A stretch of 64,000 nt of DNA from Oscillospiraceae bacterium (GCA_015063985.1 SVTC01000001.1:1-64000); one strand, 5' to 3'; shown: positions 1 to 8,422, numbered from the stretch's first letter. Program-made: numbers and translations. Notes: a model not told the origin generated them from the letters alone.

Positions 1-160
1 CGCGGCAACGATGAAATCTTCACTTCGTTCAGATGAAATCCAAGGACAAGTCCTCGGATGAAATCAAATCCGTCTATATACAACCCTGCGAAGCAGGATT
101 TCATCGCAAACGCGATTTCATCCACCGAAGGTGGATTTCACCCGTCGAAGACGGATTTGA
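1..160. repeat. Array of mini-hairpins with ATTTCAT spacers
   Basis: Short palindromes are strung together with a near-constant spacer. In the right half four clear hairpins occur: 85-97 (CCTGC, loop GAA), 103-116 (ATCGC, loop AAAC), 121-135 (TCCACC, loop GAA) and 142-154 (CCGTC, loop GAA), separated by ATTTCAT or ATTTCA. In the left half (10-66) the spacer appears in the opposite orientation as GATGAAATC, so the whole block is roughly an inverted arrangement centred near position 75. A 60-residue open frame at 33-215 is a by-product of the repeat and has no protein-like features. The array may continue to the left of the window. Function is unknown; possibilities are a non-autonomous repeat element or a structured RNA. 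Confidence 0.7.
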
Positions 161-162
161 CT

Positions 163-189
163 GCGTGTTCTCCGTTAAGGATAACACGC
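163..189. repeat. Imperfect inverted repeat (hairpin)
   Basis: GCGTGTT and AACACGC pair over 7 bp, then TCC pairs with GGA inside one mismatch. It directly follows the mini-hairpin array and may be its terminal element. A further 9-bp inverted repeat (TTTACATAA / TTATGTAAA) lies at about 207-241, just before the stop of the maturase gene, and could act as its terminator. Confidence 0.5.
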
Positions 190-246
190 TAAATTCGGGA
201 TGGTGTTTTACATAATTTTGATATTTATTTTGTTATGTAAACCTGA

Positions 247-1623
247 TCACAGCTCGTTTTTTGCAACCTGAAGCATTATCGCACATTCCATACGCTTCTT
301 AAAGAGCTTGCAGCCGTATTCGTATATAGCTGTAATATCACCGCCGGAGTGGTATGCATTAGCGGCGCAACCGCCGGAGCAGAAGAGCTTAGCCCAGCAA
401 TCACGGCACTGGGGTCTTGAGCAAGCATTGCACTGCTTAAAGCTCTCTGTAAGCTTATGATTTGTAACGCCGTCATAAACGTTACCCATAAGATATTTTT
501 CATCACCCACGAACTGATGGCAGGGATAAAGATCTCCCCAGGGAGTGACCGCCAGATATTCGGTTCCCGAGCCGCAGCCCGAAAGTCTTTTATAAATGCA
601 GGGGCCGTGGCTGAGATCGATCATATAGTGATAGAAGGTAAAGGGTCGGCCTTCCTTTTCTCTTTTCAGCATTTCCTTTGCCAAAAGCTCGTACTGCTCA
701 AAGAGCTTGGGAAGATCCTCATCGGTCAGAGCGTATTCATCGCCTGGGGCGCACACAACGGGCTCCATACTTAGCTGGGTAAAGCCCAGATCTGCCATAT
801 GTATTATATCCTGCAAAAAGTCTGTGTTGTGATGGGTAAAGGTGCCGCGCATATAATAGCCCTCCTGATTGCGGCTGAGGGCGAATTTTTTGAATTTATC
901 CACGATGCGGTCGTAGCTTCCGTTGCCGCCGATATCCTTTCTCAAGCGGTCGTGGACTTCCTTTCTGCCGTCAAGGCTCAGCACCACGTTATGCATATGC
1001 TCATTGGAGAAGTTGATAACGTCATCGTCTATAAGCAAGCCGTTGGTAGTAAGGGTGAAGCGGAAATTCTTGCCCCTTTCCTTTTCCACGCTTCTGGCAT
1101 AAAGCACCAGCTGCTTTACCACGTCCCAATTCATCAAGGGCTCGCCGCCGAAAAAGTCTACCTCCAGATTCGTTCTTCCGGGGGAGTTTTCCATAAGAAA
1201 GTCCAGAGCGCGCTTTCCTACCTCAAAGCTCATAAGAGCTCTGTCGCCCTGATATTTTCCTTGGCTTGCAAAGCAATAATTGCAGTTGAGATTGCAGGTG
1301 TGGGCAACGTGCAGACAAAGCGCCTTAACGTCGCGGCTTCTGTTCTTTAGCTCTCCTGCCAAATGGGAAAGCTTATCCTCGGAAAAGAGCTTGCCCTGCT
1401 TTTTTAACTCGTTTACGTCCTCGAGACACTCTCTGATCTCGCTCTCGTTTACGTCCTCCAGATGGGAATATTTTTCCAATATCTGCTTTACTATATCCTC
1501 TTCTCCGACGCCCTTGTCTATAAGAGCTATGATATCGTAAGCCACCTCGTCAACGGCGTGGACGGAGGATGAGTGTACGTCAAGGACTATGTTGTATCCG
1601 TTAAGCTTAAACTGATGGATCAT
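247..1623 (-). CDS. scfB: SCIFF peptide radical SAM maturase
   Basis: Radical SAM/SPASM enzyme that forms thioether cross-links in the SCIFF precursor encoded just upstream. Visible features: an N-terminal peptide-recognition (RRE-like) region beginning MIHQFKLNGYNIVLDV; the SAM-binding cluster CNLNCNYC at about residues 107-114; and C-terminal SPASM auxiliary-cluster cysteines (CGSG, YPCHQF, CNACSRPQC, CWAKLFCSGGC). Length (458 aa) is normal for the family. An upstream in-frame TTG exists at 1638, but ATG 1623 has a GAAAGG ribosome site at good distance and matches the family N-terminus. The gene is the distal member of a two-gene operon, separated from the precursor by a terminator-like hairpin. 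Family assignment is firm; the exact cross-link pattern is inferred from known SCIFF systems. Confidence 0.95.
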   Translation of the reverse strand: MIHQFKLNGYNIVLDVHSSSVHAVDEVAYDIIALIDKGVGEEDIVKQILEKYSHLEDVNESEIRECLEDVNELKKQGKLFSEDKLSHLAGELKNRSRDVKALCLHVAHTCNLNCNYCFASQGKYQGDRALMSFEVGKRALDFLMENSPGRTNLEVDFFGGEPLMNWDVVKQLVLYARSVEKERGKNFRFTLTTNGLLIDDDVINFSNEHMHNVVLSLDGRKEVHDRLRKDIGGNGSYDRIVDKFKKFALSRNQEGYYMRGTFTHHNTDFLQDIIHMADLGFTQLSMEPVVCAPGDEYALTDEDLPKLFEQYELLAKEMLKREKEGRPFTFYHYMIDLSHGPCIYKRLSGCGSGTEYLAVTPWGDLYPCHQFVGDEKYLMGNVYDGVTNHKLTESFKQCNACSRPQCRDCWAKLFCSGGCAANAYHSGGDITAIYEYGCKLFKKRMECAIMLQVAKNEL

Positions 1624-1636
1624 ATCTAAACCTTTC

Positions 1637-1672
1637 AAAAAAAATTGCCGCTTGCCTTTGAGGGCAGGCGGC
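1637..1672 (-). terminator. Terminator/attenuator between SCIFF precursor and maturase
   Basis: On the minus strand GCCGC-TGCC pairs with GGCA-GCGGC and is followed by a run of eight T. The loop lies in the 63-nt gap between precursor stop and maturase start, so it should let only part of transcription reach the maturase and keep precursor in excess. Confidence 0.75.
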
Positions 1673-1686
1673 TTTGGTAAAGCTTG

Positions 1687-1833
1687 TTATGCCTTCTTGT
1701 TTTCGCACTGCTGATTTGCAACGCCGCAGGAGGTCTTGCAGGCAGACTGGCAAGAGGTCTGGCACTCGCCGCAACCGCCGTTCTTAACGCTCTTTGTAAG
1801 ATCTCTGGTCTCGATAGTCTTGATTCTCTTCAT
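1687..1833 (-). CDS. scfA: SCIFF ranthipeptide precursor (six cysteines in forty-five)
   Basis: A 48-residue precursor starting MKRIKTIETRDLTK and carrying the conserved core CGECQTSCQSACKTSC plus a sixth cysteine near the end (six in total). The peptide is the substrate of the adjacent radical SAM maturase, which links Cys sulfur to downstream residues. An open frame runs further upstream to 1872, but the ATG at 1833 follows an AAGGAG ribosome site and matches the family start. A consensus promoter lies at 1882-1910. Unlike other ribosomally made modified peptides, this family is nearly universal in Clostridia and its biological role is unsettled. Confidence 0.97.
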   Translation of the reverse strand: MKRIKTIETRDLTKSVKNGGCGECQTSCQSACKTSCGVANQQCENKKA

Positions 1834-1881
1834 TTTGAGTTCTCCTTTATACTGTAAATGGAATGATTTCATATTTTCTTT

Positions 1882-1910
1882 ATTTTACCGCAAAACCTTC
1901 TTCTTGTCAA
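1882..1910 (-). promoter_or_regulatory. Sigma-A-type promoter of the SCIFF operon
   Basis: Minus strand TTGACA (1905-1910), 17-bp spacer, TAAAAT (1882-1887), about 50 nt upstream of the precursor ATG. Confidence 0.75.
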
Positions 1911-1924
1911 GAGTTTTGCCAAAT

Positions 1925-3301
1925 TTAAGCATCGCAGACGCAAAGAAAACCTTCTTTGGCGCCGCCGTTGGTGCTGACAAGCTTTTGAGAGCCCTCAAAA
2001 AGCCCTTGTATAATCTCGCTAAGCTCCAATGATATCTGCTCTCCGGGGCATACTAAGGGTATTCCGGGGGGATACGCCCAAAGATATTCCGTGCTCACCT
2101 TTCCCGCGCAATCCGAAAAACGTATCGCCTTACAGGGCTTTTTCAATGCCTCGTTGCAGGGGAGCGCGATCCTTGGAAGCTCGGGCGAAAAGCTGTTTAT
2201 GGGATCCCCTTGGGGGACTTTTATCCGAGAGAGAGCACTTATGGTTCTTGAAGCGTCCCTTTCATCGGTTCCCGTTCCCGTCATAAGCAAAAGGTTGTTT
2301 CCCAAGCTCATTTCGGGATATATCCCCATTTTTTCAAGCTCTTTTTGCACAAGCCTTCCTTGGGCGGGGAATCTTAAAAGGCACTTTGTTTTGTCGTAAC
2401 TCCATATCCCTTCGCCCTTTCCTATCAGATCAAAGCCGTTCATTTGAGAAAGCTTTAGTCTGAATTCGTCTACCGTGCTTGAAAAGCCTTGTAAAAGCTT
2501 TTCTCCCTCTTTTAAAAGAGTGTTTACACAAAGATCTATGCTTGCCATTAAGATATAGGACGGGCTTGAGGATTGAAGCATCTGCAGGTGACGGAAAAAG
2601 TCGGATCTGTTTACTCTGTCAGAGCAGATATGTGCAATTCCCGTTTGCGTGAGAGAGGGCAGAGTTTTGTGAAGGCTTTGGATGACTATATCTGCACCGC
2701 ATTTAACGGCGCTTTTTTCAAACACACCGTATAGCCCGAGATGCGCACCGTGAGCTTCGTCTACCAACAGAATACTGTTATGGCTGTGGCAGATCCTTGC
2801 AATGCTCTCCACGTCGCTTATAACGCCGTCATAGCTTGGGGAGGTGATGACCACAAGGGCGCCGTCGGGATAGCTTTTCAGCGCATTCTCAACGCTTTCG
2901 GCGGTAACCGAAAGAAATATCCCTCTTTTTTGGCAGTAAGATGGCATGATATAGCTTGTGGGAAGGGATGAAAGCTCTGCGGCGTGATAAACGCTCTTAT
3001 GGCAGTTTCTGGCTATTATAAGCGGCTTTTTTTGAGAGAGCACGGCACTGAGTATGCCCGCAGTGGATGAGCCCACAAGATAAAAGCTTTCCTTTGCACC
3101 CCAAAGCTTTGCCGCCAAAGCCTGGGATTCAAATAAACATTCTTGCGGATCAAAAAGATCGTCGAAGTCACTTATCTCCGTAATATCCAAAGAAAAGATA
3201 TCGTTCCACAGCTTGTCGCAGCCCTTTCCCTTGTGTCCGGGCATATGAAGCCTTACAGGGTCTTTTTCTCGGTGGTTTATAAGCCTTTGGTAAAGGGTCA
3301 T
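1925..3301 (-). CDS. Orn/Lys/Arg decarboxylase-type PLP enzyme
   Basis: Fold-type I PLP enzyme of the Orn/Lys/Arg decarboxylase major domain, 458 aa, the short form common in Firmicutes (SpeA/YaaO/Cad-like). Seen: N-terminal RLHMPGHKGK, the DEAHGAH segment that holds the cofactor-contacting Asp and His (about residues 180-187), and QSLHKTLPSLTQTG with the Schiff-base lysine (about residue 213). It probably makes a polyamine (agmatine or cadaverine), but substrate cannot be read from sequence. Start ATG 3301 has an AAGGAAG ribosome site; a perfect promoter lies at 3333-3361. It is a separate unit from the SCIFF operon, which has its own promoter just downstream. Confidence 0.85.
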   Translation of the reverse strand: MTLYQRLINHREKDPVRLHMPGHKGKGCDKLWNDIFSLDITEISDFDDLFDPQECLFESQALAAKLWGAKESFYLVGSSTAGILSAVLSQKKPLIIARNCHKSVYHAAELSSLPTSYIMPSYCQKRGIFLSVTAESVENALKSYPDGALVVITSPSYDGVISDVESIARICHSHNSILLVDEAHGAHLGLYGVFEKSAVKCGADIVIQSLHKTLPSLTQTGIAHICSDRVNRSDFFRHLQMLQSSSPSYILMASIDLCVNTLLKEGEKLLQGFSSTVDEFRLKLSQMNGFDLIGKGEGIWSYDKTKCLLRFPAQGRLVQKELEKMGIYPEMSLGNNLLLMTGTGTDERDASRTISALSRIKVPQGDPINSFSPELPRIALPCNEALKKPCKAIRFSDCAGKVSTEYLWAYPPGIPLVCPGEQISLELSEIIQGLFEGSQKLVSTNGGAKEGFLCVCDA

Positions 3302-3332
3302 TTTCGGTCTTCCTTCTTTTTTCTTTGATATT

Positions 3333-3361
3333 ATTATAATTCATACCGTGGTTTATGTCAA
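3333..3361 (-). promoter_or_regulatory. Sigma-A-type promoter of the decarboxylase gene
   Basis: Minus strand TTGACA (3356-3361), 17-bp spacer, TATAAT (3333-3338); consensus match at both hexamers. Confidence 0.85.
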
Positions 3362-3386
3362 CTAAAGATAAGGCAAAAATTGGTAT

Positions 3387-3415
3387 AAATATTTTTCGCT
3401 TTCGGTGTTATACTA
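3387..3415 (+). promoter_or_regulatory. Possible sigma-G-type promoter of the spore protein gene
   Basis: AAATA, 17 nt, TATACTA resembles the forespore sigma-G pattern (GHATR, 17-18 nt, CATWMTA) with one mismatch in each element. It lies about 80 nt upstream of the spore protein ATG, consistent with forespore expression. The TATACT could equally be read as a sigma-A -10. Confidence 0.4.
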
Positions 3416-3493
3416 AGAGCGTGCCCGATGAAAAGAACTTGGGCGGAAAAATGCAAGATGCATTTTAAAAAGATTCTAAGGAGAATTTAAATA

Positions 3494-3679
3494 ATGAGAA
3501 AATCTCTTGTTCCCGAAGCTAAGGAAGCTCTTAACAGATTTAAGATGGAAGCCGCCGGCGAGGTTGGCGTAAACCTTAAGCAGGGTTACAACGGCGATCT
3601 TACTGCCAAGCAGGCAGGAAGCATCGGCGGTCAGATGGTTAAAAAGCTCATTCAGAATGCTGAGAACAGCATGAAGTAA
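3494..3679 (+). CDS. Alpha/beta-type small acid-soluble spore protein
   Basis: A 61-residue SASP that coats spore DNA and protects it from UV and heat. The family signatures are intact: NRFKMEAAGEVGV with the germination-protease cleavage region around the E-V-G-V motif, and the strongly conserved LKQGYNGDLTAKQAGSIGG segment followed by MVKKLI. Start ATG follows AAGGAGAATTTAAATA. The gene is monocistronic, with a strong terminator directly after. It shows that the organism sporulates or descends from spore-formers. Confidence 0.96.
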   Translation: MRKSLVPEAKEALNRFKMEAAGEVGVNLKQGYNGDLTAKQAGSIGGQMVKKLIQNAENSMK

Positions 3680-3685
3680 ATGAGA

Positions 3686-3720
3686 GATCCCGAGGGCGAG
3701 CCCTCGGGATCAATTTTTTT
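3686..3720 (+). terminator. Rho-independent terminator after the spore protein gene
   Basis: GATCCCGAGGG pairs with CCCTCGGGATC over 11 bp around a CGAG loop, followed by AA and a long T run. A near-identical copy sits at 8423-8457 and variants at 10608 and 13391. Confidence 0.95.
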
Positions 3721-3783
3721 TTGCCAAAATAACGTGTTTAGGACATAATTTCATTTTTTTGTCTTCACTTAAAGCTTTTTATA

Positions 3784-3812
3784 TTGACAAGGAAGAAAAG
3801 TTCAAATAGAAT
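3784..3812 (+). promoter_or_regulatory. Promoter of the glycan operon
   Basis: TTGACA (3784-3789), 17-bp spacer, TAGAAT (3807-3812), about 36 nt before the GH38 start. The same promoter is duplicated at 8519-8547. Confidence 0.8.
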
Positions 3813-3848
3813 ATAAAATACAGATTTACTACGTAAGGGGACATAAGT

Positions 3849-6173
3849 ATGCGCCGCATATATATGATAGGTAATACTCATTTTGATCCTGCATGGCTTT
3901 GGACCTGGGATGAGGCAATGGCATCCATACGTGCAACCTTTCGTTCCGCTTTGGAGCGAATGAAGGAGGATGACGAGTTTATTTACAGCTTCTGCACCCC
4001 TGCAGTATTTGAGTGGATACAAAAGACAGATCCTGAAATGTTTGAAGAAATCAGGCAACGCGCCATAGAAGGGCGTTGGGATATTCAAGCAGAGGGATGG
4101 TGGCTTCAACCGGATTGTAATGCGCCTTGCGGGGAGAGTCTTATACGTCAGGGATTATACGGACAGCAGTACTTAACCGAGCATTTCGGGAAAAGGGCGA
4201 CTACCGTTTTTAATTTCGATAGCTTCGGCCACGGACCGTCTTTGCCGCAGATACTAAAAAAATGCTGCTTGGATAATTATGTATTTTCCCGACCTGCCCT
4301 GAAAGAACAGAGTCTGGAAAAGGAGTTATTCGTATGGAAATCTCCCGACGGAAGCGAGGTTCTTGCTTATCGCAGTGATGCCGACGGAGTGGGGAAATAT
4401 AACAGACAAACAGAGGATTTTATTCAAATGCAGTTGGAGCGTTGGGAAAACTGCGGTCATGATCTGATGTTGGTTTACGGCGTTTCCGATCACGGAGGAG
4501 CACCGACAAAGCAGGCAATTTCCGCCATCCGAGAATTGAAGAATACAATTGACGGCGTTACGGTCAAAATGGCAAGTACCACTGAATTTTTTGCAAAGCA
4601 GAGAGGAAAAATTAAAACCACCTTCTGTGGAGAACTGATGACCCGCTATTACGGAGTCTTTTCCAACCATGGAGAAATAAAGAGGAACAATCGCAGAGCC
4701 GAATATGCCGTTACCCGTGCGGAAAAGGCTTCCTGCTTTGCTCAAATGCTCGGATACTCTTTCTATCCGGCTAATGAATTGAAGCAATGCTGGAAAGACG
4801 TTATGTTCAATCAGTTTCACGACATTCTTGGCGGTGCGTGTATACCCCAATGCTATGACGATGCCGCAAATCTTCACGGCAGAGCTATTCAAACTGCCAA
4901 TGAGATAAGTAATTTCACTTTGCAAAAAATTGCGAAAAATATTAAAATGCTCGGCAATAACGAGGATTCCGTTTGGAATCTCTGCATTTTCAACCCGAAT
5001 CCCACAACTTATGAGGGGATTTTAGAGGCAGAGGTGCAGTGGATCTGGGAATTTCCCTGGTATTTCGGAGAAATCGAATTGATAGATGAGTCGGGCGCGG
5101 TTCACGATACGCAGATTATAACAGAGCGTTCCAACATTCCGGGCTTTCGCAGCAGATTTGCCTTTAATGCCCGAATTCCCGCTTTCGGATACCGTACTTA
5201 TGCCGTTAGAAAAACAGAGCGGGAAGTCACTCGGGATTTTGGAGACTGTGATATTGTTTCGCCGTTTGAGTTTCGCGCCTTTGAGGACAATGGAGATACC
5301 TGGTGCTTCAAAACCACCGAGGGCTACGGCAAAACGTGCGAGAAGCCGATTCTTGAAAGCAGAAAAACAGTGGAAAACGGAGATTTGTTTACCACCGTCA
5401 AGCAGGTTTGGCGCTTTAGAAGCTCCATTCTTGAGGAATATATCACCCGATACGCAAAAAGCGGACTTATTGATTACCGTTACCGTGTTAATTGGAATGA
5501 AAAGCATATTGTATTGAAGCTTGTTCCTACTGACGGTAAAAAGCCGCAGAACGTGTTGGCCGCCGTTCCCGGGGGCTCTATTGTCCGTCCTATGGATGGC
5601 AGGGAATATCCTGTCGGTCAGTGGATCGGCTGGGGAGAGGGAAAGGACGGCAAATGCCTTTTGCTCGACGGAATATTTAGTTATAACACCGATGAATATC
5701 CTCAGCTGACAATTTTAAGAAGCCCGATTTACGGAGATTTGCGCCGCGGAGAATTGCGCGAGGAATTGGATTATCAGTATATGGAGCAGGGAATTACTTT
5801 CGGCAAAATACGTATAATCCCCGAGGCGGTTTCTCCTGCCACGGCAGTCGCAGGTGCAATGCAGTGGAACGATCCGCCTATAGTGGTGTGCGAGGCAAAT
5901 CACGGTGGTACCTTGCCTCCTACGGCAACGGGACTCAGCTTGGATTGCGATAATGCAGTGGTTACCGCATTGAAACAGGCGGAGGATTCGGACGGTTACG
6001 TTTTGCGCTTGACGGAGTATAACGGAATAAGCGGAAGCATTAAGCTGAAATTGGGTGAAAACAAAGCTGTTGAAGTACGGCTTTCTCCCTATGAAATAAA
6101 AACCCTGCGATTTATGAAGGACGGCAGTGTCAGGGAAACGAATATGCTTGAGGATTTGACAACTCAGGAGTAA
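3849..6173 (+). CDS. GH38 alpha-mannosidase
   Basis: Glycoside hydrolase family 38 retaining alpha-mannosidase, 774 aa, cytoplasmic (no signal peptide). The N-terminal zinc-binding motif reads NTHFDPAWLWTWDE (family H-x-D pair), and the nucleophile Asp is in FNFDSFGH (about residue 119). Later motifs include VYGVSDHGG and FNQFHDILGG with a conserved His-Asp pair. The C-terminal half is the beta-sandwich domain. Start ATG follows AGGGG at 8 nt. It is the first gene of an operon with a DUF6273-like gene, a beta-propeller glycosidase and an ABC transporter, so it probably trims imported mannose-containing oligosaccharides. A truncated copy of its first ~19 codons occurs at 8584. Confidence 0.92.
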   Translation: MRRIYMIGNTHFDPAWLWTWDEAMASIRATFRSALERMKEDDEFIYSFCTPAVFEWIQKTDPEMFEEIRQRAIEGRWDIQAEGWWLQPDCNAPCGESLIRQGLYGQQYLTEHFGKRATTVFNFDSFGHGPSLPQILKKCCLDNYVFSRPALKEQSLEKELFVWKSPDGSEVLAYRSDADGVGKYNRQTEDFIQMQLERWENCGHDLMLVYGVSDHGGAPTKQAISAIRELKNTIDGVTVKMASTTEFFAKQRGKIKTTFCGELMTRYYGVFSNHGEIKRNNRRAEYAVTRAEKASCFAQMLGYSFYPANELKQCWKDVMFNQFHDILGGACIPQCYDDAANLHGRAIQTANEISNFTLQKIAKNIKMLGNNEDSVWNLCIFNPNPTTYEGILEAEVQWIWEFPWYFGEIELIDESGAVHDTQIITERSNIPGFRSRFAFNARIPAFGYRTYAVRKTEREVTRDFGDCDIVSPFEFRAFEDNGDTWCFKTTEGYGKTCEKPILESRKTVENGDLFTTVKQVWRFRSSILEEYITRYAKSGLIDYRYRVNWNEKHIVLKLVPTDGKKPQNVLAAVPGGSIVRPMDGREYPVGQWIGWGEGKDGKCLLLDGIFSYNTDEYPQLTILRSPIYGDLRRGELREELDYQYMEQGITFGKIRIIPEAVSPATAVAGAMQWNDPPIVVCEANHGGTLPPTATGLSLDCDNAVVTALKQAEDSDGYVLRLTEYNGISGSIKLKLGENKAVEVRLSPYEIKTLRFMKDGSVRETNMLEDLTTQE

Positions 6174-6212
6174 TTATAATAAACGCGTTTGATTTCAGTG
6201 GGAGGTATCATT

Positions 6213-6875
6213 ATGTATATAACAAGAAAAACACATAAAGAAACTGATTGGGATAAGATCGCTCTTTTGGCTAAATCGGGAGAACTTAACGTTGGCGACG
6301 AGATATCCGATGAACTTAAGAATAACGAAGGTATTACTTATACCGTGGCACATATTACAGAGGATTACGTTCATTTTATCAGCAAGGATTGCTTAAAGCA
6401 AAGAGTTCCGTGGAATAAAAACGAGCTCCACCAAAAGAACCCCGGAAGCTTTCGGGATTCCTACCTTTGCAAGCTGCTTAACGAAAGCGTGTGGGATTTG
6501 CTTCCTGAGGACTTGCAGAAGGTGATAACGCCCAGAAAATGTGTGCAGATCAAGGACGAGTGGAAAGAAAGCTTTTTGATGAATTTGTGGTTGCCGTCGG
6601 AATATGAGGTTTTCGGTAAGGTTTGGGCCACGGGAATTCGCGAGGGCGAACAGTTTGAAATTTTCAAAGACCGCCGAAATATAACAAAGGGAGCAGGCCA
6701 AGGCGGTAGCTGGGATGCATGGTGGACTATGTCAAGCGGCGGAAACAAGATACACGGCGGAAGTGCTTCCGAAGTCTCCTATTTAAGCATAGCAAACTAT
6801 TTTGGCGGAGACAGAACAAGTTATTTTGCAAATCAACACGTTGTGCCGATTTGCTTCTCCATTGGCAGGAGGTAA
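6213..6875 (+). CDS. DUF6273-like protein
   Basis: A 220-residue soluble protein. The C-terminal half (about residues 85-220) has the pattern of DUF6273: LWLPSEYEVFG, then a tryptophan-rich WDAWWTMSS segment, and a terminal VVPICFSIG strand. DUF6273 is usually attached to exported or surface proteins, but here it is free-standing and has no signal peptide or membrane segment. ATG 6213 is chosen because GGGAGG precedes it at 6-7 nt; an upstream TTG (6189) in frame is less likely. It sits between two glycosidase genes with 3 nt to the next gene, so it is co-translated with them. Function is unknown; carbohydrate binding is a guess from context. Confidence 0.65.
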   Translation: MYITRKTHKETDWDKIALLAKSGELNVGDEISDELKNNEGITYTVAHITEDYVHFISKDCLKQRVPWNKNELHQKNPGSFRDSYLCKLLNESVWDLLPEDLQKVITPRKCVQIKDEWKESFLMNLWLPSEYEVFGKVWATGIREGEQFEIFKDRRNITKGAGQGGSWDAWWTMSSGGNKIHGGSASEVSYLSIANYFGGDRTSYFANQHVVPICFSIGRR

Positions 6876-6878
6876 GAA

Positions 6879-8321
6879 ATGGCTTATCAGCTTCAAAAGA
6901 GAGAGTGTTTCTTTGACGATTTTTTGCTGAATACAGAGCTTACAACAGCTGAGCGTCAGATTCATCACCCAATACGCCGGGAACGTGTTATGGTTCACGA
7001 CGAGCTGTGGGAGGGAGACGGTTGCACTTACCACAACTTTTTCCGTGACGGAGATATTTATAGGATGTATTATACTTCCTTTGGCTTTGACAGCTCCAAC
7101 GTGGCACCCTGCATTTGTTATGCCGAAAGCAGGGACGGGCTCAATTGGGTAAAGCCTAAGCTGGGAATTTGTGAGTTTAACGGCTCTAAGGATAATAACA
7201 TCATTTTGAAGACTATGAACGTTATGGTCGGTTGCGATAATTTTATGGTTTTCAAGGATGAAAATCCCGCTTGTTTGCCTGAGCAAAAATATAAGGCGAT
7301 CGGTTTGGATTTTACAGAGCTTAACGGAGAAAAGACGGAGTGCTTGAATCTTTTTTGCAGCGAAGACGGAATTCACTTTAATTTCAAGCGCATACTGTCA
7401 ACGTCGGGAGCCTTCGATTCACTGAACGTGGCATTTTGGGATCCCTTGTGTGAAAAGTACCGTTTGTATTTTCGCAGCTTTCACAGTTTTGAAGGTCAAA
7501 ACGGCAACGTTAATATGACAAGGCAGGACGTCAGGGATATTTGCTATATGGAATCAAAGGACTTCGAGACTTGGAGCGAGCCTCGGCTTCTGGATTTCGG
7601 CAATGCCTATGATATTCCTCTTTATACCAACGTAATACAGCCTTATCCCTATGCTCCCCATATTTACGTGGGATTTCCCAGCCGTTATATTGAGCGGATT
7701 GCCTGGACGGAGAATTTTCAGGAGCTGTGTGGCTTGGAGGCTCGGAATTTGCGGTATAAGGAATGGCCGAGATATGCTCTTGCGGTAACGGATTGTGTGT
7801 TTATTACCTCCCGCGACGGAGTACATTTTAAAAGGTATGACGAAGCTTTTCTTCGCCCGTCGCCTGAAAATGACCGTAATTGGGTGTACGGCGATTGCTA
7901 TCCCACCAGAGGCTTTGTTGAAACGGCCTCGGCGGAAAGGGGAGCAGAGTCGGAGCTGTCTATGTACGTTCACGAAAATCATTGGATGGGGATTCCTGCG
8001 GAGCTTTACAGATATTCCATTCGTCGCGACGGCTTTGTTTCTTTGCATGCCGGTGCTGAGGAAAAGCTTGCGGTCACCAAGCCTTTTGTTTTCAGCGGAG
8101 GAAAAATGTATGCCAATATAGAAAGCTCTGCTTGGGGCTATCTATATTTCACTCTCATTACCGCTGACGGAACCCGTATAGAAAGCACAGAGATTTTCGG
8201 TAACTCGACCGAACGCAGAATTCATTTTCCGGAATTTGACATTTCCCGGCTGAGTGGTAAGGAGCTGGTGCTTGAAGTGAAGCTGCGGGATGCCGATTTG
8301 TATTCTTTTCGTTTTGAATGA
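6879..8321 (+). CDS. Five-bladed beta-propeller glycosidase-like protein
   Basis: A 480-residue protein resembling the N-terminal propeller of GH32/43/130-type enzymes. Repeated blade motifs are visible: GDIYRMYYTS, CYAESRDGLNWVKPKLG, LFCSEDGIHFN, YRLYFRSF, VFITSRDGVHFKRYDEAFLRP. A C-terminal beta-sandwich (about residues 395-480) resembles the appended domain of GH32 enzymes. No secretion signal, so it acts in the cytoplasm. Start ATG has GGAGG at 6 nt. Its place between the GH38 gene and a transporter suggests action on the same mannoside. The stop codon abuts the scar of a deleted ABC gene. A short decayed copy of its 3' end lies at 8641-8708. Exact activity cannot be assigned. Confidence 0.7.
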   Translation: MAYQLQKRECFFDDFLLNTELTTAERQIHHPIRRERVMVHDELWEGDGCTYHNFFRDGDIYRMYYTSFGFDSSNVAPCICYAESRDGLNWVKPKLGICEFNGSKDNNIILKTMNVMVGCDNFMVFKDENPACLPEQKYKAIGLDFTELNGEKTECLNLFCSEDGIHFNFKRILSTSGAFDSLNVAFWDPLCEKYRLYFRSFHSFEGQNGNVNMTRQDVRDICYMESKDFETWSEPRLLDFGNAYDIPLYTNVIQPYPYAPHIYVGFPSRYIERIAWTENFQELCGLEARNLRYKEWPRYALAVTDCVFITSRDGVHFKRYDEAFLRPSPENDRNWVYGDCYPTRGFVETASAERGAESELSMYVHENHWMGIPAELYRYSIRRDGFVSLHAGAEEKLAVTKPFVFSGGKMYANIESSAWGYLYFTLITADGTRIESTEIFGNSTERRIHFPEFDISRLSGKELVLEVKLRDADLYSFRFE

Positions 8322-8406
8322 GGGCACTCATCGTGAATTGATGGCTCTCGGCGGAAGGTATCATCAGCTTTTCACAACGCAGGCAACAAGATACGTTTCA
8401 AAATAA
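8320..8406 (+). pseudogene. Remnant of ABC transporter 3' end
   Basis: This stretch is almost identical (one difference seen) to the last 28 codons and stop of the intact ABC gene at 10505-10591, encoding EGTHRELMALGG and the terminal RYVSK. It begins right at the stop of the preceding glycosidase gene. The rest of that ABC copy is missing. Confidence 0.9.
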
Positions 8407-8422
8407 TGTTAAAAAATTCAAA

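Noticed and set aside
1-160. CRISPR array
   Set aside because: The constant part is only 6-9 nt and the variable parts are self-complementary, the opposite of a CRISPR array; no cas genes are near.
33-215. 60-residue open frame over the hairpin array
   Set aside because: It follows the repeat pattern, has no ribosome site and no protein-like composition.
4326-4925. 199-residue open frame antisense to the GH38 gene
   Set aside because: Lies wholly inside a well-supported gene, no ribosome site, no family pattern; typical antisense shadow.
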